Part shown: piece by piece, positions 7,484 through 15,661 of the stretch
Position numbering within the stretch: the stretch's first letter is position 1
Layout: each line of letters opens with the position of its first letter
NCBI GenBank assembly: GCA_003731675.1
Contig: RCNQ01000145.1
Coordinates: 1 to 34,318 of the forward strand
Source of the DNA: Bacteroidetes/Chlorobi group bacterium ChocPot_Mid
GTDB lineage: Bacteria > Bacteroidota > Ignavibacteria > Kapaibacteriales > UBA2268
Reading direction: 5' to 3'
DNA: 34,318 nt
The notes under the pieces: generated by a model
What the model was told of the DNA's origin: nothing
The model's input: only the letters and a program-made list of their open reading frames with translations
Databases searched by the model: none
Made by a program: the position numbers and the translations under genes

Positions 7484-9397
7484 TTATTTATCAAACCTGT
7501 TTGGTAAAACAACCCATTTATTATTTTCAAATTTTTCAAATAATTTTCTTTCGTAGATAAACTTCTGTACTTCAAAATGGCATTTTGAGCATTTTGTTAG
7601 ATTCGGATTATTAATTTTAATAAGAGAATCAGTTTTTAATTTTTCCTCATGACAACCAATACACATTTTGTGCAAAGCATCTGTATATGATAAAGTGATA
7701 TATGACTTAATTTCTTTTATTTTTGAATCTGAAGGGATAAGTTGCTTATGACATTTCTCGCATTTTTTAACTGCAAGATTTTTATTTTGAGAACTTTCGG
7801 ATTTTATATTTCTGAATTCAAATCCCTTACTAATATTTTTATTGTGACATTCAAAGCAGGACAAGTTTGCTCCTTGAGATGAACTATGCCAGTTATGTCT
7901 GAAAGCATCACCTTCCTGATACATATAACTGTGGCATTCATAACATCCTGTCGCTTTATCTCCAGGTTTATTCATGTGATGACATTGACCACAACTTATG
8001 CCCTTTTGCTGATGAAAAACATGTTTAAACGCAACACCATAGTTATTCCTGTTACCATCAATGAGCAGTGTATCTGCGCCTCTTGCCTTACTTACTTCAG
8101 TGCTGTCAATTCCCTTCTTCTCAAGTTTTGTCCCTGATATCAACGCAAAGCTCAAAGCAAATGCAAGAACAAACATAAACGAAAATTTTGTTCTGTTAAC
8201 AACTTTGGTCGGTCCCAAATAAATATTGAAAGAATTAAATTTCGGTTTAACTTTTGCAGGAGCATCAGGGTCTTCCGGAGTATGCTCCCATACTTTGAAA
8301 TTTTCGATAAAGAAGAAAAACGCCAACATTGCAAGCGATACTACTCCTGCAGAAATAAATATCTCCATCCATGATGGAAAATAAAATTTACCTATTTCTG
8401 AAAGATTATTTAGATGTGTTAATCCACCAACATTTAACCTGTTAAATACAATTCCGGTTACTCCAGAGAGTGCCGCTATGTAAAGAAAATTGATACTCCT
8501 GGATAATTTGGGGACAGATAGAATTATTAAAGGAATAATCACAGAAATGAAAATTTCCATCCAGAACAAATATGTGCCCCAAGCATTATCATACAAGAAA
8601 ATTCCTGCTCCTCTGAAAATTATGTCTCCAAATCTAAATGCAGAATAAATTCCAATCATCCACAGAGCATACTTTCTCAGCTTTATTAAAATATGATTTT
8701 CAGGTTCTCTCTTATATAGCCAGCTTGTCGTCATGCTTTCAACCATAACCATCATTAAACCAAGATAGATAGCAGAGATAAAGAAAATCAATGGAATTAT
8801 AGGTGAATACCATAATGGATGTAATCTGTAAGGCATTGCTAAAAACAAACTACCTAAAGAAGATTGATGCAACGTTGAGAGCATAATTCCCAAGATAACT
8901 AAAGGTATTCTGATTTTAAATAATACCTTATGAATTTTAGCCAACAATGGGATATTTGGATATTTTTCAAGAACAACTGGTGTAAATTCCAATGTCAGTA
9001 CAGTTAAATAAAGCATTACACACCAGCCAACTTCAAACAAAGGTGAATGAGGATTCCAATAAATAATCAAATGCCAAATATTCCACGGTAGTCCAAGGTC
9101 AAACAACAAACCAACGGCAACAGCAACGTAGCCCAAAAAAGCTGTTAAAATAGCCGCTCTTGATATAGGATGTAACTCCTTCTTCCCAAAAATATAATTA
9201 AATGCCGCTATTACAAATCCGCCTGCTGCAAGAGCAACTCCACCCATAACATCAAACCCAATCCAAAAACCCCACGGGGAATTATCTGTAAGGTTTGTTG
9301 TTACTCCTAATCCATAAATAAATCTTGTAACAGCAACAGCAGATGCAACCCCAAGAATTATCCATAATACAAGTTTTGCCTTACTTATTCTATTCAT
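7484..9397 (-). CDS. NrfD/HybB-type quinone protein fused to a hexaheme cytochrome c
   Basis: I place the start at 9397 (637 residues): GGGAGGT lies 4 bases upstream and the ATG overlaps the ferredoxin stop by 8 bases. A longer reading from 9421 is less likely. Residues ~1-370 are a polytopic HybB/NrfD-like membrane domain (PWGFWIGFDVMGGVALAAGG near 41-60), as in DsrP or HmcC. After a further membrane segment (~405-421) comes a ~215-residue tail with six CxxCH sites at Cys469, 485, 514, 546, 579 and 603 and extra histidines, presumably periplasmic. In Dsr complexes the NrfD-like DsrP and triheme DsrJ are separate; here the equivalents are one chain with twice the hemes. Likely role: electron exchange between the menaquinone pool and periplasmic cytochromes. 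Confidence 0.85.
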   Translation of the reverse strand: MNRISKAKLVLWIILGVASAVAVTRFIYGLGVTTNLTDNSPWGFWIGFDVMGGVALAAGGFVIAAFNYIFGKKELHPISRAAILTAFLGYVAVAVGLLFDLGLPWNIWHLIIYWNPHSPLFEVGWCVMLYLTVLTLEFTPVVLEKYPNIPLLAKIHKVLFKIRIPLVILGIMLSTLHQSSLGSLFLAMPYRLHPLWYSPIIPLIFFISAIYLGLMMVMVESMTTSWLYKREPENHILIKLRKYALWMIGIYSAFRFGDIIFRGAGIFLYDNAWGTYLFWMEIFISVIIPLIILSVPKLSRSINFLYIAALSGVTGIVFNRLNVGGLTHLNNLSEIGKFYFPSWMEIFISAGVVSLAMLAFFFFIENFKVWEHTPEDPDAPAKVKPKFNSFNIYLGPTKVVNRTKFSFMFVLAFALSFALISGTKLEKKGIDSTEVSKARGADTLLIDGNRNNYGVAFKHVFHQQKGISCGQCHHMNKPGDKATGCYECHSYMYQEGDAFRHNWHSSSQGANLSCFECHNKNISKGFEFRNIKSESSQNKNLAVKKCEKCHKQLIPSDSKIKEIKSYITLSYTDALHKMCIGCHEEKLKTDSLIKINNPNLTKCSKCHFEVQKFIYERKLFEKFENNKWVVLPNRFDK

Positions 9398-10232
9398 TTT
9401 TACCTCCCTCTTCCAAGTCATTCATATCTGGTTTTGGATTATCCGAACTTTTTTTCTCTTCCTGTTCCTGACGTCTTTTTATTACCCAATAAGTGCCTGT
9501 CATTACTGCTCCCATTCCCAAGAAAGCGAAAGGTACTGCTCCCATTGCCCATTTGGTTGTATTTGGTAATGGTTCATTTATATCAGGATTACCAACTAAA
9601 TTTCTTCCTTTATCGAGTCTGTGATTATAATAGAATAAAAAGTCGAGAGGACAATCCTTAGAAGTTATATATAAGACATTTGTTCCACCAACTTCTTTTT
9701 CACCATAAATATGGTTCATATATTTTTGTGGTTCATTCGCTATTCTCCTCTTTGCTTCAGCCAGTAACTCATTTCTTTCACCAAATATTGTTGCTCCCGT
9801 AGGACAAGCTGAAGTACATGCTGGTTCTTTTATTTTCCCTTCCTTAATATTATAATAACAAAGAATACATTTTTTTATATAAGGGACAGCATTTTCCCAA
9901 TCATATCTTGGAATACCAAAAGGACAAGCCATCATGCAATACCTGCAACCAAGACATTTCTCCTTATCATAAATCACAGCTCCCATCTCGGTTTTATGCA
10001 AAGCACCGACAGGACATACCGAAGCACAAGCAGGTTCAACGCAATGTCTGCATTGTTTCCTGACAAAATATTTTTGATTAGATAACACGGAAGTCCAGTT
10101 GTTGGCAGATAGTCCGTCATTTTTCTGCCATTCCCTTGGCTTATCGGGAGGTAAATTATTGATTACTTTGCATGCATTAACACATTCAGCACAACCGATG
10201 CATTTTGTTATATCTGTTAATATTGCTTTCAT
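9390..10232 (-). CDS. Four-cluster [4Fe-4S] ferredoxin subunit with C-terminal membrane anchor (DsrO/HybA-like)
   Basis: 280 residues with 16 cysteines in four ferredoxin-type sets: 11/14/17/21, 61/64/69/73, 93/96/99/103 and 122/125/139/143. A single membrane helix lies at ~229-251, followed by a basic KRRQ stretch. This is the electron-transfer subunit that pairs with NrfD/HybB proteins. The start is firm: GGAAGGAG precedes the ATG, and the ATG overlaps the upstream cytochrome b stop by 4 bases. DsrO and HybA normally carry a twin-arginine signal, yet here the first cluster begins at residue 11 with no signal. Either the subunit faces the cytoplasm or it is exported by other means. The basic residues after the helix would suggest a cytoplasmic C-terminus, which conflicts with a simple cytoplasmic placement. 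Confidence 0.87.
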   Translation of the reverse strand: MKAILTDITKCIGCAECVNACKVINNLPPDKPREWQKNDGLSANNWTSVLSNQKYFVRKQCRHCVEPACASVCPVGALHKTEMGAVIYDKEKCLGCRYCMMACPFGIPRYDWENAVPYIKKCILCYYNIKEGKIKEPACTSACPTGATIFGERNELLAEAKRRIANEPQKYMNHIYGEKEVGGTNVLYITSKDCPLDFLFYYNHRLDKGRNLVGNPDINEPLPNTTKWAMGAVPFAFLGMGAVMTGTYWVIKRRQEQEEKKSSDNPKPDMNDLEEGGKNE

Positions 10233-10936
10233 ATCGGTTCTCCTTCCTTGCCTAAAGCAATTGTTACTTCTTCTGGTGAATCAGGTGCAAATTTCCAGCT
10301 TCTCGCTGTTATCCATTGACTAATCGGCATCAAAATACAATGAGCAATTTTTGTAAAAGGTAATAGTACAAAAATCAACTCTCCACTCAATATATGTGCT
10401 AACAAAAATGCTTTGTAAGAGTCTGGATTCAATACTGAATTTCCACAAATAAATCCTGAAATGAAAGGGATAATTAGAAGAATAGGCCAAATAAAATCTT
10501 GTTTTCGGCTAATACTCCTCGATGCTCTATTCGAAACTCTCAAAACTAATATAATCAACCCAAAAACAATCGTAAGCAAGGTCAACCAATCAGCCAAACT
10601 CTTAGACAAAGTCAGCCCAAGCCAACTTACACCAATTGAATTTTCAAATAACAGAGCATGGTCAAACAATAAAATAGGGGTAAAAAGTAAACCGAAATGA
10701 AATATTATTGAAACCACACTATACAACGGTTTCACTCTTAGCGACCTTATTGGAAAAACGAATCCGAAAGTCAGTTTCATTACATAATTCATTGGTAATT
10801 TTTTTTCTCTTGATTTACCTTTTGCTTCAAAACCGTTGATAATTGAAAGAATCAACACTCTTGCCAATCCAAGTAGCATAATTGCAAATGTAAATCTAAA
10901 CAGAGGTCCTTTTGCAAATTCTAACCAAGCATCCAT
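10229..10936 (-). CDS. DsrM/NarI-like membrane cytochrome b subunit
   Basis: 235 residues from the ATG at 10936; an ATG at 10942 is possible, but the AAGGGA Shine-Dalgarno touches it and is correctly spaced (6 bases) only for 10936. Five hydrophobic segments and paired histidines (His80, His93, His181, His199 in this numbering) fit a di-heme b-type cytochrome of the nitrate reductase gamma/DsrM/HmcE group. It follows the HdrD/DsrK-like gene by about 68 bases and overlaps the ferredoxin gene by 4 bases. In Dsr and Hmc complexes DsrM and DsrK form a quinone-linked module homologous to HdrE-HdrD. I expect the same pairing here, moving electrons between menaquinol and the cytoplasmic iron-sulfur subunit. 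Confidence 0.84.
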   Translation of the reverse strand: MDAWLEFAKGPLFRFTFAIMLLGLARVLILSIINGFEAKGKSREKKLPMNYVMKLTFGFVFPIRSLRVKPLYSVVSIIFHFGLLFTPILLFDHALLFENSIGVSWLGLTLSKSLADWLTLLTIVFGLIILVLRVSNRASRSISRKQDFIWPILLIIPFISGFICGNSVLNPDSYKAFLLAHILSGELIFVLLPFTKIAHCILMPISQWITARSWKFAPDSPEEVTIALGKEGEPI

Positions 10937-11001
10937 ATACATTCCCTTACTTTATTTTTTATTTATCTTTGTTTTTCAAACTATTTCAATCATTTCTGTA
11001 A

Positions 11002-11024
11002 CAATTATTTATCAAAAATAATTG
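11002..11024. repeat. 9-bp inverted repeat across the stop codon of the HdrD/DsrK-like gene
   Basis: CAATTATTT (11002-11010) and AAATAATTG (11016-11024) have a 5-base spacer and include the TAA at 11007-11005. No T run follows on the minus strand, so it is not a classical terminator. It may be an intra-operon hairpin that tunes the stoichiometry of the next gene, or chance in AT-rich DNA. Confidence 0.35.
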
Positions 11025-12384
11025 CTTTTAAAATTAAGTCATGCAAACCAACTAACTCACCATCAACTTTATTGTCTTCCATTAATTCTCTGAATTGCTT
11101 CTTGCAATTAGCACATGGAGCAACTACCCAATGGGCTCCTGTATCGATTATTTGTTGTGCTTTTCTTCTTCCACCTACAGAAGTTCTATATTTTCTTATT
11201 TCATCAATAGAAACAGTGCCACCTCCACCTCCGCAACAATAATTTTCACTTCTGTTTGGTGTCATTTCAACAAAATCTTTGCAGAAAGATTTCAGAATTT
11301 CTCTCGGTTGCTCGATTATCCTTGATTGTCTTGCTATATTGCACGGGTCGTGGTATGTCACTCTTTCGGTAACCACATTAGGGTCAAGTTTTATCTTGCC
11401 TTCTTTAATTAATTTATGTGTTAATTCAATGCAATGAACAATCTCAGGTGGATTTCCGCCTTCCCAGTAAGTTGGCATAAACCATGCACTTCGTGTTGCG
11501 TGCCCGCATTCACCCATAAGTATTTTCTTACATTTTAGTCTTTTAAATTCTTCTGCAATGACCAAAAGATTTCTTTTTAAAATTGCATCACTGTAAAATA
11601 AACCATAATTTATTGCATCATTTACTTTTGAACTCATTGTCCAGTTTACTCCCCCGGCACTCATAGCACAAGCTATACCCATCAAAGATTCAGCTTCCAT
11701 TAGCCAATCCGAAACCGGAGTAATAAACATATATTCCGCACCTTCAACATCAATAGGAAATTTAACATCAACTCCATGCATTTCTTTAATTTCTTCTTCC
11801 AGGAATTCTATTGAATCAGCCATACCAATCCACGGAATAGCAGATGTGTTCCTTGTCTTGCCTTCTAACTGTTCTCGTGTGGATATTAATAATGCTCTTG
11901 GCACCAAATCCATTTCAGCCATTATATAGCGTGCAAGATGTGTTAATAAACCATGGTCTATACCCATAGGACATTCCAAAACGCATTTTCTGCAAGCAGT
12001 ACATTTCCAAAAAGATTCTGCCATCTCATCAATATCTTCTTCTTTGAGTTCATAGCCACCGAATAATCTTCCGTATATTGAACCTTCAAGAGAAAAATAT
12101 CTTCTGTAAATTCTCAATAAAAGTTCCGAACGATAACATGGTATATCCTTAGGGTCTTGAGTTACCTGATAAATATGGCAGGCAACACTACATCTTGAAC
12201 ATTTTGCAGATATTTTTACATATTGCTCTAAGATTGGTCTGTAGTTTGAATGCTTAAGAATCACTGCAAAAATCTCTAAAAATCTTTTGACCCTATCTCC
12301 TTTCGGTGGTTTTTCAATGATATATTTCATTTCAGGAGTTGTTTTACCTTCTGCTTTATTCCAAATATTTTTTTCTTTAAACAT
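11005..12384 (-). CDS. HdrD/DsrK/HmcF-like iron-sulfur (CCG-domain) protein
   Basis: 459 residues, soluble. Two ferredoxin-type cluster sites come first: Cys62/65/69 with Cys83, and Cys128/131/134/138. The catalytic part has cysteine-rich CCG-type motifs: GECGHATRSAW (Cys293), HDPCNIARQ (Cys348), YCCGGGGG (Cys383/384) and APCANCKKQ (Cys424/427). In HdrD and DsrK these hold the noncubane or special [4Fe-4S] site that handles disulfides or the DsrC trisulfide in the cytoplasm. It is the first gene of the K-M-O-P(J)-like unit. The ribosome site is weak. No DsrC or heterodisulfide partner is visible nearby, so the thiol substrate is unknown. A glycolate-oxidase GlcF-like role is less likely given the membrane cytochrome neighbours. 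Confidence 0.87.
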   Translation of the reverse strand: MFKEKNIWNKAEGKTTPEMKYIIEKPPKGDRVKRFLEIFAVILKHSNYRPILEQYVKISAKCSRCSVACHIYQVTQDPKDIPCYRSELLLRIYRRYFSLEGSIYGRLFGGYELKEEDIDEMAESFWKCTACRKCVLECPMGIDHGLLTHLARYIMAEMDLVPRALLISTREQLEGKTRNTSAIPWIGMADSIEFLEEEIKEMHGVDVKFPIDVEGAEYMFITPVSDWLMEAESLMGIACAMSAGGVNWTMSSKVNDAINYGLFYSDAILKRNLLVIAEEFKRLKCKKILMGECGHATRSAWFMPTYWEGGNPPEIVHCIELTHKLIKEGKIKLDPNVVTERVTYHDPCNIARQSRIIEQPREILKSFCKDFVEMTPNRSENYCCGGGGGTVSIDEIRKYRTSVGGRRKAQQIIDTGAHWVVAPCANCKKQFRELMEDNKVDGELVGLHDLILKAIIFDK

Positions 12385-12810
12385 AGAGTACCATTTATTT
12401 TGTTTTACATCTTATTCTTAATTCTACACAAGTATTTGAAATTATATTTTTCAATGCTTGAATTTATCTTAAATATTTTCAAACAAATTTATCATAGATT
12501 TTTTTTATATAAGCATTTAAAAACGAAAAAATAAAATTATGTACTCTATGTGTAGCAGATATAAGTAATATATTTATTAAGTATTTGCTAAATAATGAAT
12601 ATGATTTAATCATATTTCCAAACATAAAATTTTGATTTGAAAATTATGTTTCAATGACTTACTAAGATATTTATGAATATCTGTTCATTTTACTGTACAT
12701 TGAATAACCATATTTTAATGATAAATACTTTAAATCTGTCAAAAAAAGAAGATGTTAATAATAATCATCAGAATTTATTAAATTGTATTTATTAATTTGA
12801 TTGAAAAATT
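12385..12810. promoter_or_regulatory. Divergent intergenic region between the respiratory island and the sensor kinase
   Basis: 426 bases of very AT-rich sequence with no credible gene on either strand. It must hold promoters for both the HdrD/DsrK-like unit (minus) and the kinase (plus), but I could not find a well-spaced TTTG/TAnnTTTG pair or a sigma-54 -24/-12 site. Two short catagagtac-type inverted copies (12382-12391 and 12541-12550) exist but may be chance. Confidence 0.5.
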
Positions 12811-14607
12811 ATGAAAAAAGAAATCTCTAAATATATTGCAAATAATTTGTTCGATTTAGTACCTTATAATATTGCTATAATCGACAGAGAACATAATATC
12901 ATTGAAGCCAATAAAAACTTCCGTGAGTATTTTGGTAAAGAAGAAAAAAAGAAATGCTACGAAGTTTATAAAAACCATGGTAAGAAATGTCTCCATTGCC
13001 AAATAGACAGAGTTTTTGATTTTGGTGAAACTGTTGTTTCCAATGAATCAGGTATTGACAAAAATGGCAGAACATGTCATTACATCGTACACCTCGCACC
13101 CATAAGAAACGATAAAAATGAAATCAATTATGTCATTGAAATGTCGGTTGATATTACTGATACAACAAAGTTTCAGGAACAGTATAATCTGCTATTTGAA
13201 AAGGTTCCAAGTTATCTTACTATCATTGACAAGGATTTCAGAATTGTTCGTGCCAATAAAAAATTCCGTGATACTTTCGGTGACAGCAAAGGGAAAAAAT
13301 GTTATGAAGTTTATAAAAAGAGAAAAAGAAAATGCAGATATTGCCCTGCTTCACAAACTTTTAAAGATGGGGAGGAGCATATTTCAGCTGAAGTCGGAAA
13401 ATCTTTTTTAGGTACAGAAACACATTACATTGTCAACACTACTCCTCTTTCGACTACAAGAGAAGGTGTACAGTTGGTTATGGAAATTGCTACAGATATT
13501 TCCGAGCTACATCAATTAGAAGAACAATTACGCAAAGCTCATGACTTTTATGCATCATTAATTGAAAATGCAGAGGATGGTATTATTGCAATTAATGAAA
13601 ATAATAAAGTAGAAGTAATGAATCGCTCGGCAAAAAATATACTTGAATGGGAGTCATTTAAAAAACCTGTTATAAGCCAGCTTAAGGAAATGCTACCTGC
13701 TGAATTTTTTGATGACAATGACATTGATTCAAATACTAAACTAAACGAAACCATAATTAGAACAATCAACGGAAAACAAATTCCTGTGAAATTTAATACA
13801 CTTCATTTGTCAAGTAAGAAGAAGTCCATTGGCAAGGTTGCTTTTATACAGGATTTACGTTCAATCATAGAACTTGAAAAACAAAAGCTTGAAGCCGAAA
13901 GATTAGGAGCTGTCGGGCAAACAGTTGCAGGTTTGGCTCATACAATCAAAAATCTTCTTATGGGACTTGAAGGTGGTATGTATATTGTTGATATTGGGCT
14001 TCGCAAAGGTGATGCTTCAAGAATTGTTGAAGGCTGGGAAATCCTACAAAAGAATTTTTATAAAACAACTAATCTTGTAAAAGGTTTCTTATCATTTGCT
14101 AAAGGAAAATTGCCTGCTTTGACACTGACTAATCCCAATAAAATAATCGAAGATATTATTGAATTATATAAAGAAACTGCAAAAAGTCAGAATGTGAATC
14201 TAATCGCAGATTTACAAGATAACATAAAACCTGCCTTGCTTGACCCTGAGGGCATGGAAGCTTGTCTTACAAATTTATTATCGAATGCTATTGACGCCGC
14301 TGTTCTCAGGGAAGATAAAAAAGGTCAGGTTATTCTTAGAACAAGAGATGATGGTGATAATATAATTTTTGAAGTTACAGATAATGGTTCTGGTATGGAA
14401 GCAGAAGTTTTGAAAAATGTTTTTACAACTTTTTTCACAACCAAAGGTTCAAAAGGTACAGGATTAGGTTTACTTACAACAAATAAAATAATTATCGAAC
14501 ATGGTGGTAAAATCGAAGTCGAATCTGATGTAGGAATTGGTTCAACTTTTAAGATAACATTATCAAGAAAAAAACTTGAACTCCTCGCTAAGGAAATTAT
14601 CAAATAA
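12811..14607 (+). CDS. Cytoplasmic PAS-PAS-PAS sensor histidine kinase with Cys-containing PAS domains
   Basis: 598 residues, no signal peptide or membrane helix. PAS1 (~14-118) and PAS2 (~130-232) are related duplicates. Each carries the same motif, KKCYEVYK followed by CxxC (Cys49, 60, 63 and Cys164, 175, 178), which could bind a metal or Fe-S cluster or act as a thiol switch. A third, plain PAS follows (~245-350). The kinase core has an H-box with His377 (GLAHTIKN), an N-box (NLLSNAIDA, 488-496), G1 (TDNGSGM, 523-529) and G2 (KGSKGTGLGL). Two receiver genes follow in line, 19 and about 21 bases apart. The gene is divergent from the sulfur/heme island, so regulation of that island in response to redox or sulfur state is a reasonable inference. 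Confidence 0.88.
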   Translation: MKKEISKYIANNLFDLVPYNIAIIDREHNIIEANKNFREYFGKEEKKKCYEVYKNHGKKCLHCQIDRVFDFGETVVSNESGIDKNGRTCHYIVHLAPIRNDKNEINYVIEMSVDITDTTKFQEQYNLLFEKVPSYLTIIDKDFRIVRANKKFRDTFGDSKGKKCYEVYKKRKRKCRYCPASQTFKDGEEHISAEVGKSFLGTETHYIVNTTPLSTTREGVQLVMEIATDISELHQLEEQLRKAHDFYASLIENAEDGIIAINENNKVEVMNRSAKNILEWESFKKPVISQLKEMLPAEFFDDNDIDSNTKLNETIIRTINGKQIPVKFNTLHLSSKKKSIGKVAFIQDLRSIIELEKQKLEAERLGAVGQTVAGLAHTIKNLLMGLEGGMYIVDIGLRKGDASRIVEGWEILQKNFYKTTNLVKGFLSFAKGKLPALTLTNPNKIIEDIIELYKETAKSQNVNLIADLQDNIKPALLDPEGMEACLTNLLSNAIDAAVLREDKKGQVILRTRDDGDNIIFEVTDNGSGMEAEVLKNVFTTFFTTKGSKGTGLGLLTTNKIIIEHGGKIEVESDVGIGSTFKITLSRKKLELLAKEIIK

Positions 14608-14626
14608 TATAAATAGGAGAGATGCA

Positions 14627-15163
14627 ATGAATAAAAATTATGAAAAAAAAGTTCTTGTTGTAGATGATGAAGCTGACGTTAGAAACTATTTAAGTTCAGC
14701 TTTAAAGGAATACGGCTTCAACGTTGAGACTGCAAGTGATGGTTTTGAAGCACTTGAATCTATTAAAAAGGAGATTCCCGATTTAATTTCGCTTGACTTA
14801 GTAATGCCAAAGCACTCTGGTATAAAATTTTACAGAGATTTACAGAAAAACAAAGAATGGGCTAAAATACCTGTACTGATTGTTACCGGACATGCAAGAG
14901 ATGATTTAGGCAAAGTTGATTTTGATACAATGATGATGCAAGGTCCCGGAGTTTACCTCGAAAAACCTGTGAAACCAGAAAACTATATCGAAACTGTTTG
15001 CCAGTTGCTGAATATTGAGATACCTGATGAACTAAAAAACAGAGAAAAGAGTATTGACACAGATGAACTTAGGTCTAAACTTGCTCAAACTCTGGCTGGA
15101 GCCGATGCGGATACTTTAAAAAAAGCTCTGGAATTGCTGGATAAAAAAAATGAGAAACAATAG
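14627..15163 (+). CDS. Stand-alone response regulator receiver protein with C-terminal extension
   Basis: 178 residues from the ATG at 14627, chosen because AGGAGAG lies 6 bases upstream; longer readings overlap the kinase. Residues ~7-125 are a CheY-like receiver with the acidic pair in VVDDEAD, the phosphorylated Asp in SLDLVMP, Thr in VTGHA and Lys in EKPVKP. The ~50-residue tail (from about 129, ending LDKKNEKQ) is predicted helical and charged, and has no helix-turn-helix, so the protein has no obvious DNA-binding output. It directly follows the PAS kinase and is its likely partner. Output may be through protein contact or a phosphorelay. Confidence 0.87.
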   Translation: MNKNYEKKVLVVDDEADVRNYLSSALKEYGFNVETASDGFEALESIKKEIPDLISLDLVMPKHSGIKFYRDLQKNKEWAKIPVLIVTGHARDDLGKVDFDTMMMQGPGVYLEKPVKPENYIETVCQLLNIEIPDELKNREKSIDTDELRSKLAQTLAGADADTLKKALELLDKKNEKQ

Positions 15164-15184
15164 CTTTAAAATAATTAACCAAAA

Positions 15185-15562
15185 ATGAACAAAAAAATTT
15201 TAATTGTTGATGACGAACCAGATGTTGTTTCGTACCTTAACGCTTTTTTAAACGATAATGGATTCGATACAATCTCTGCAAAAAATGGAAAAGAATGTTT
15301 TGCAATCGCAAAATCTGAAAAACCAGATTTAATCACACTCGATATTACAATGCCTGAAGAATCCGGAGTTAGAGCATTTCGCAATTTAAAGGAATGCAAA
15401 GAAACAAAAAATATACCTGTCATTATTATTACTGGTGTTACAACTGATTTTCAGGAATTTTTAGGGTCAAGGAAGAATATCGAACCACCTGCGGCTTACT
15501 TCGAAAAGCCAATAGATAGAAATGATTTCTTGAAAAAAGTGTTGGAAATATTCAAATTATAA
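15185..15562 (+). CDS. Stand-alone CheY-like receiver protein
   Basis: 125 residues, a receiver domain only: acidic pair in VDDEPD, phospho-Asp in TLDITMP, Thr in ITGVT and Lys in FEKPID. It lies 21 bases after the preceding receiver gene, resembles it (likely a tandem duplication) and is probably co-transcribed with the kinase. There is no good Shine-Dalgarno, only an A-rich leader (aaccaaaa) before the ATG. With no output domain it could be a phosphate sink or relay for the kinase, or act on another regulator encoded elsewhere. Confidence 0.87.
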   Translation: MNKKILIVDDEPDVVSYLNAFLNDNGFDTISAKNGKECFAIAKSEKPDLITLDITMPEESGVRAFRNLKECKETKNIPVIIITGVTTDFQEFLGSRKNIEPPAAYFEKPIDRNDFLKKVLEIFKL

Positions 15563-15589
15563 CACTTGAGATATTTTTTCAAAATTAAT

Positions 15590-15620
15590 TTTGTCATATG
15601 CCAATAATTACTTAAATTTG
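15590..15620 (+). promoter_or_regulatory. Candidate Bacteroidota-type promoter for the DUF134 operon
   Basis: TTTG (15590-15593), a 19-base spacer, then TAAATTTG (15613-15620) match the TTTG/TAnnTTTG consensus. Transcription would start near 15627 and the ATG is at 15662. The -33 box overlaps the left arm and the -7 box lies at the centre of the large palindrome at 15591-15637, so the palindrome is well placed as an operator. Confidence 0.55.
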
Positions 15621-15637
15621 TAATTAGCATATGACAA
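15591..15637. repeat. Long palindrome (candidate operator) before the DUF134 gene
   Basis: Outer arms TTGTCATATGC (15591-15601) and GCATATGACAA (15627-15637) match perfectly over 11 bp. Inner arms TAATTAC (15605-15611) and GTAATTA (15620-15626) add 7 bp, with a 3-base asymmetry and an 8-base centre. The CATATG cores are 33 bases apart, about three helix turns. No T run follows on the plus strand, which argues against a terminator. Confidence 0.7.
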
Positions 15638-15661
15638 TAATTAAAAAAAAGGAATGAAAAA

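Noticed and set aside
3277..12384. Classical dissimilatory sulfite reduction (Dsr) locus
   Set aside because: K-, M-, O- and P-like subunits are present, but no DsrAB, DsrC or DsrN is in the window, so sulfite reduction cannot be claimed.
12382..12550. catagagtac (12382-12391) and its inverted copy gtactctatg (12541-12550) in the divergent region, as a looping operator
   Set aside because: A single 10-base match over 426 AT-rich bases is expected fairly often by chance, and the first copy includes the start codon.
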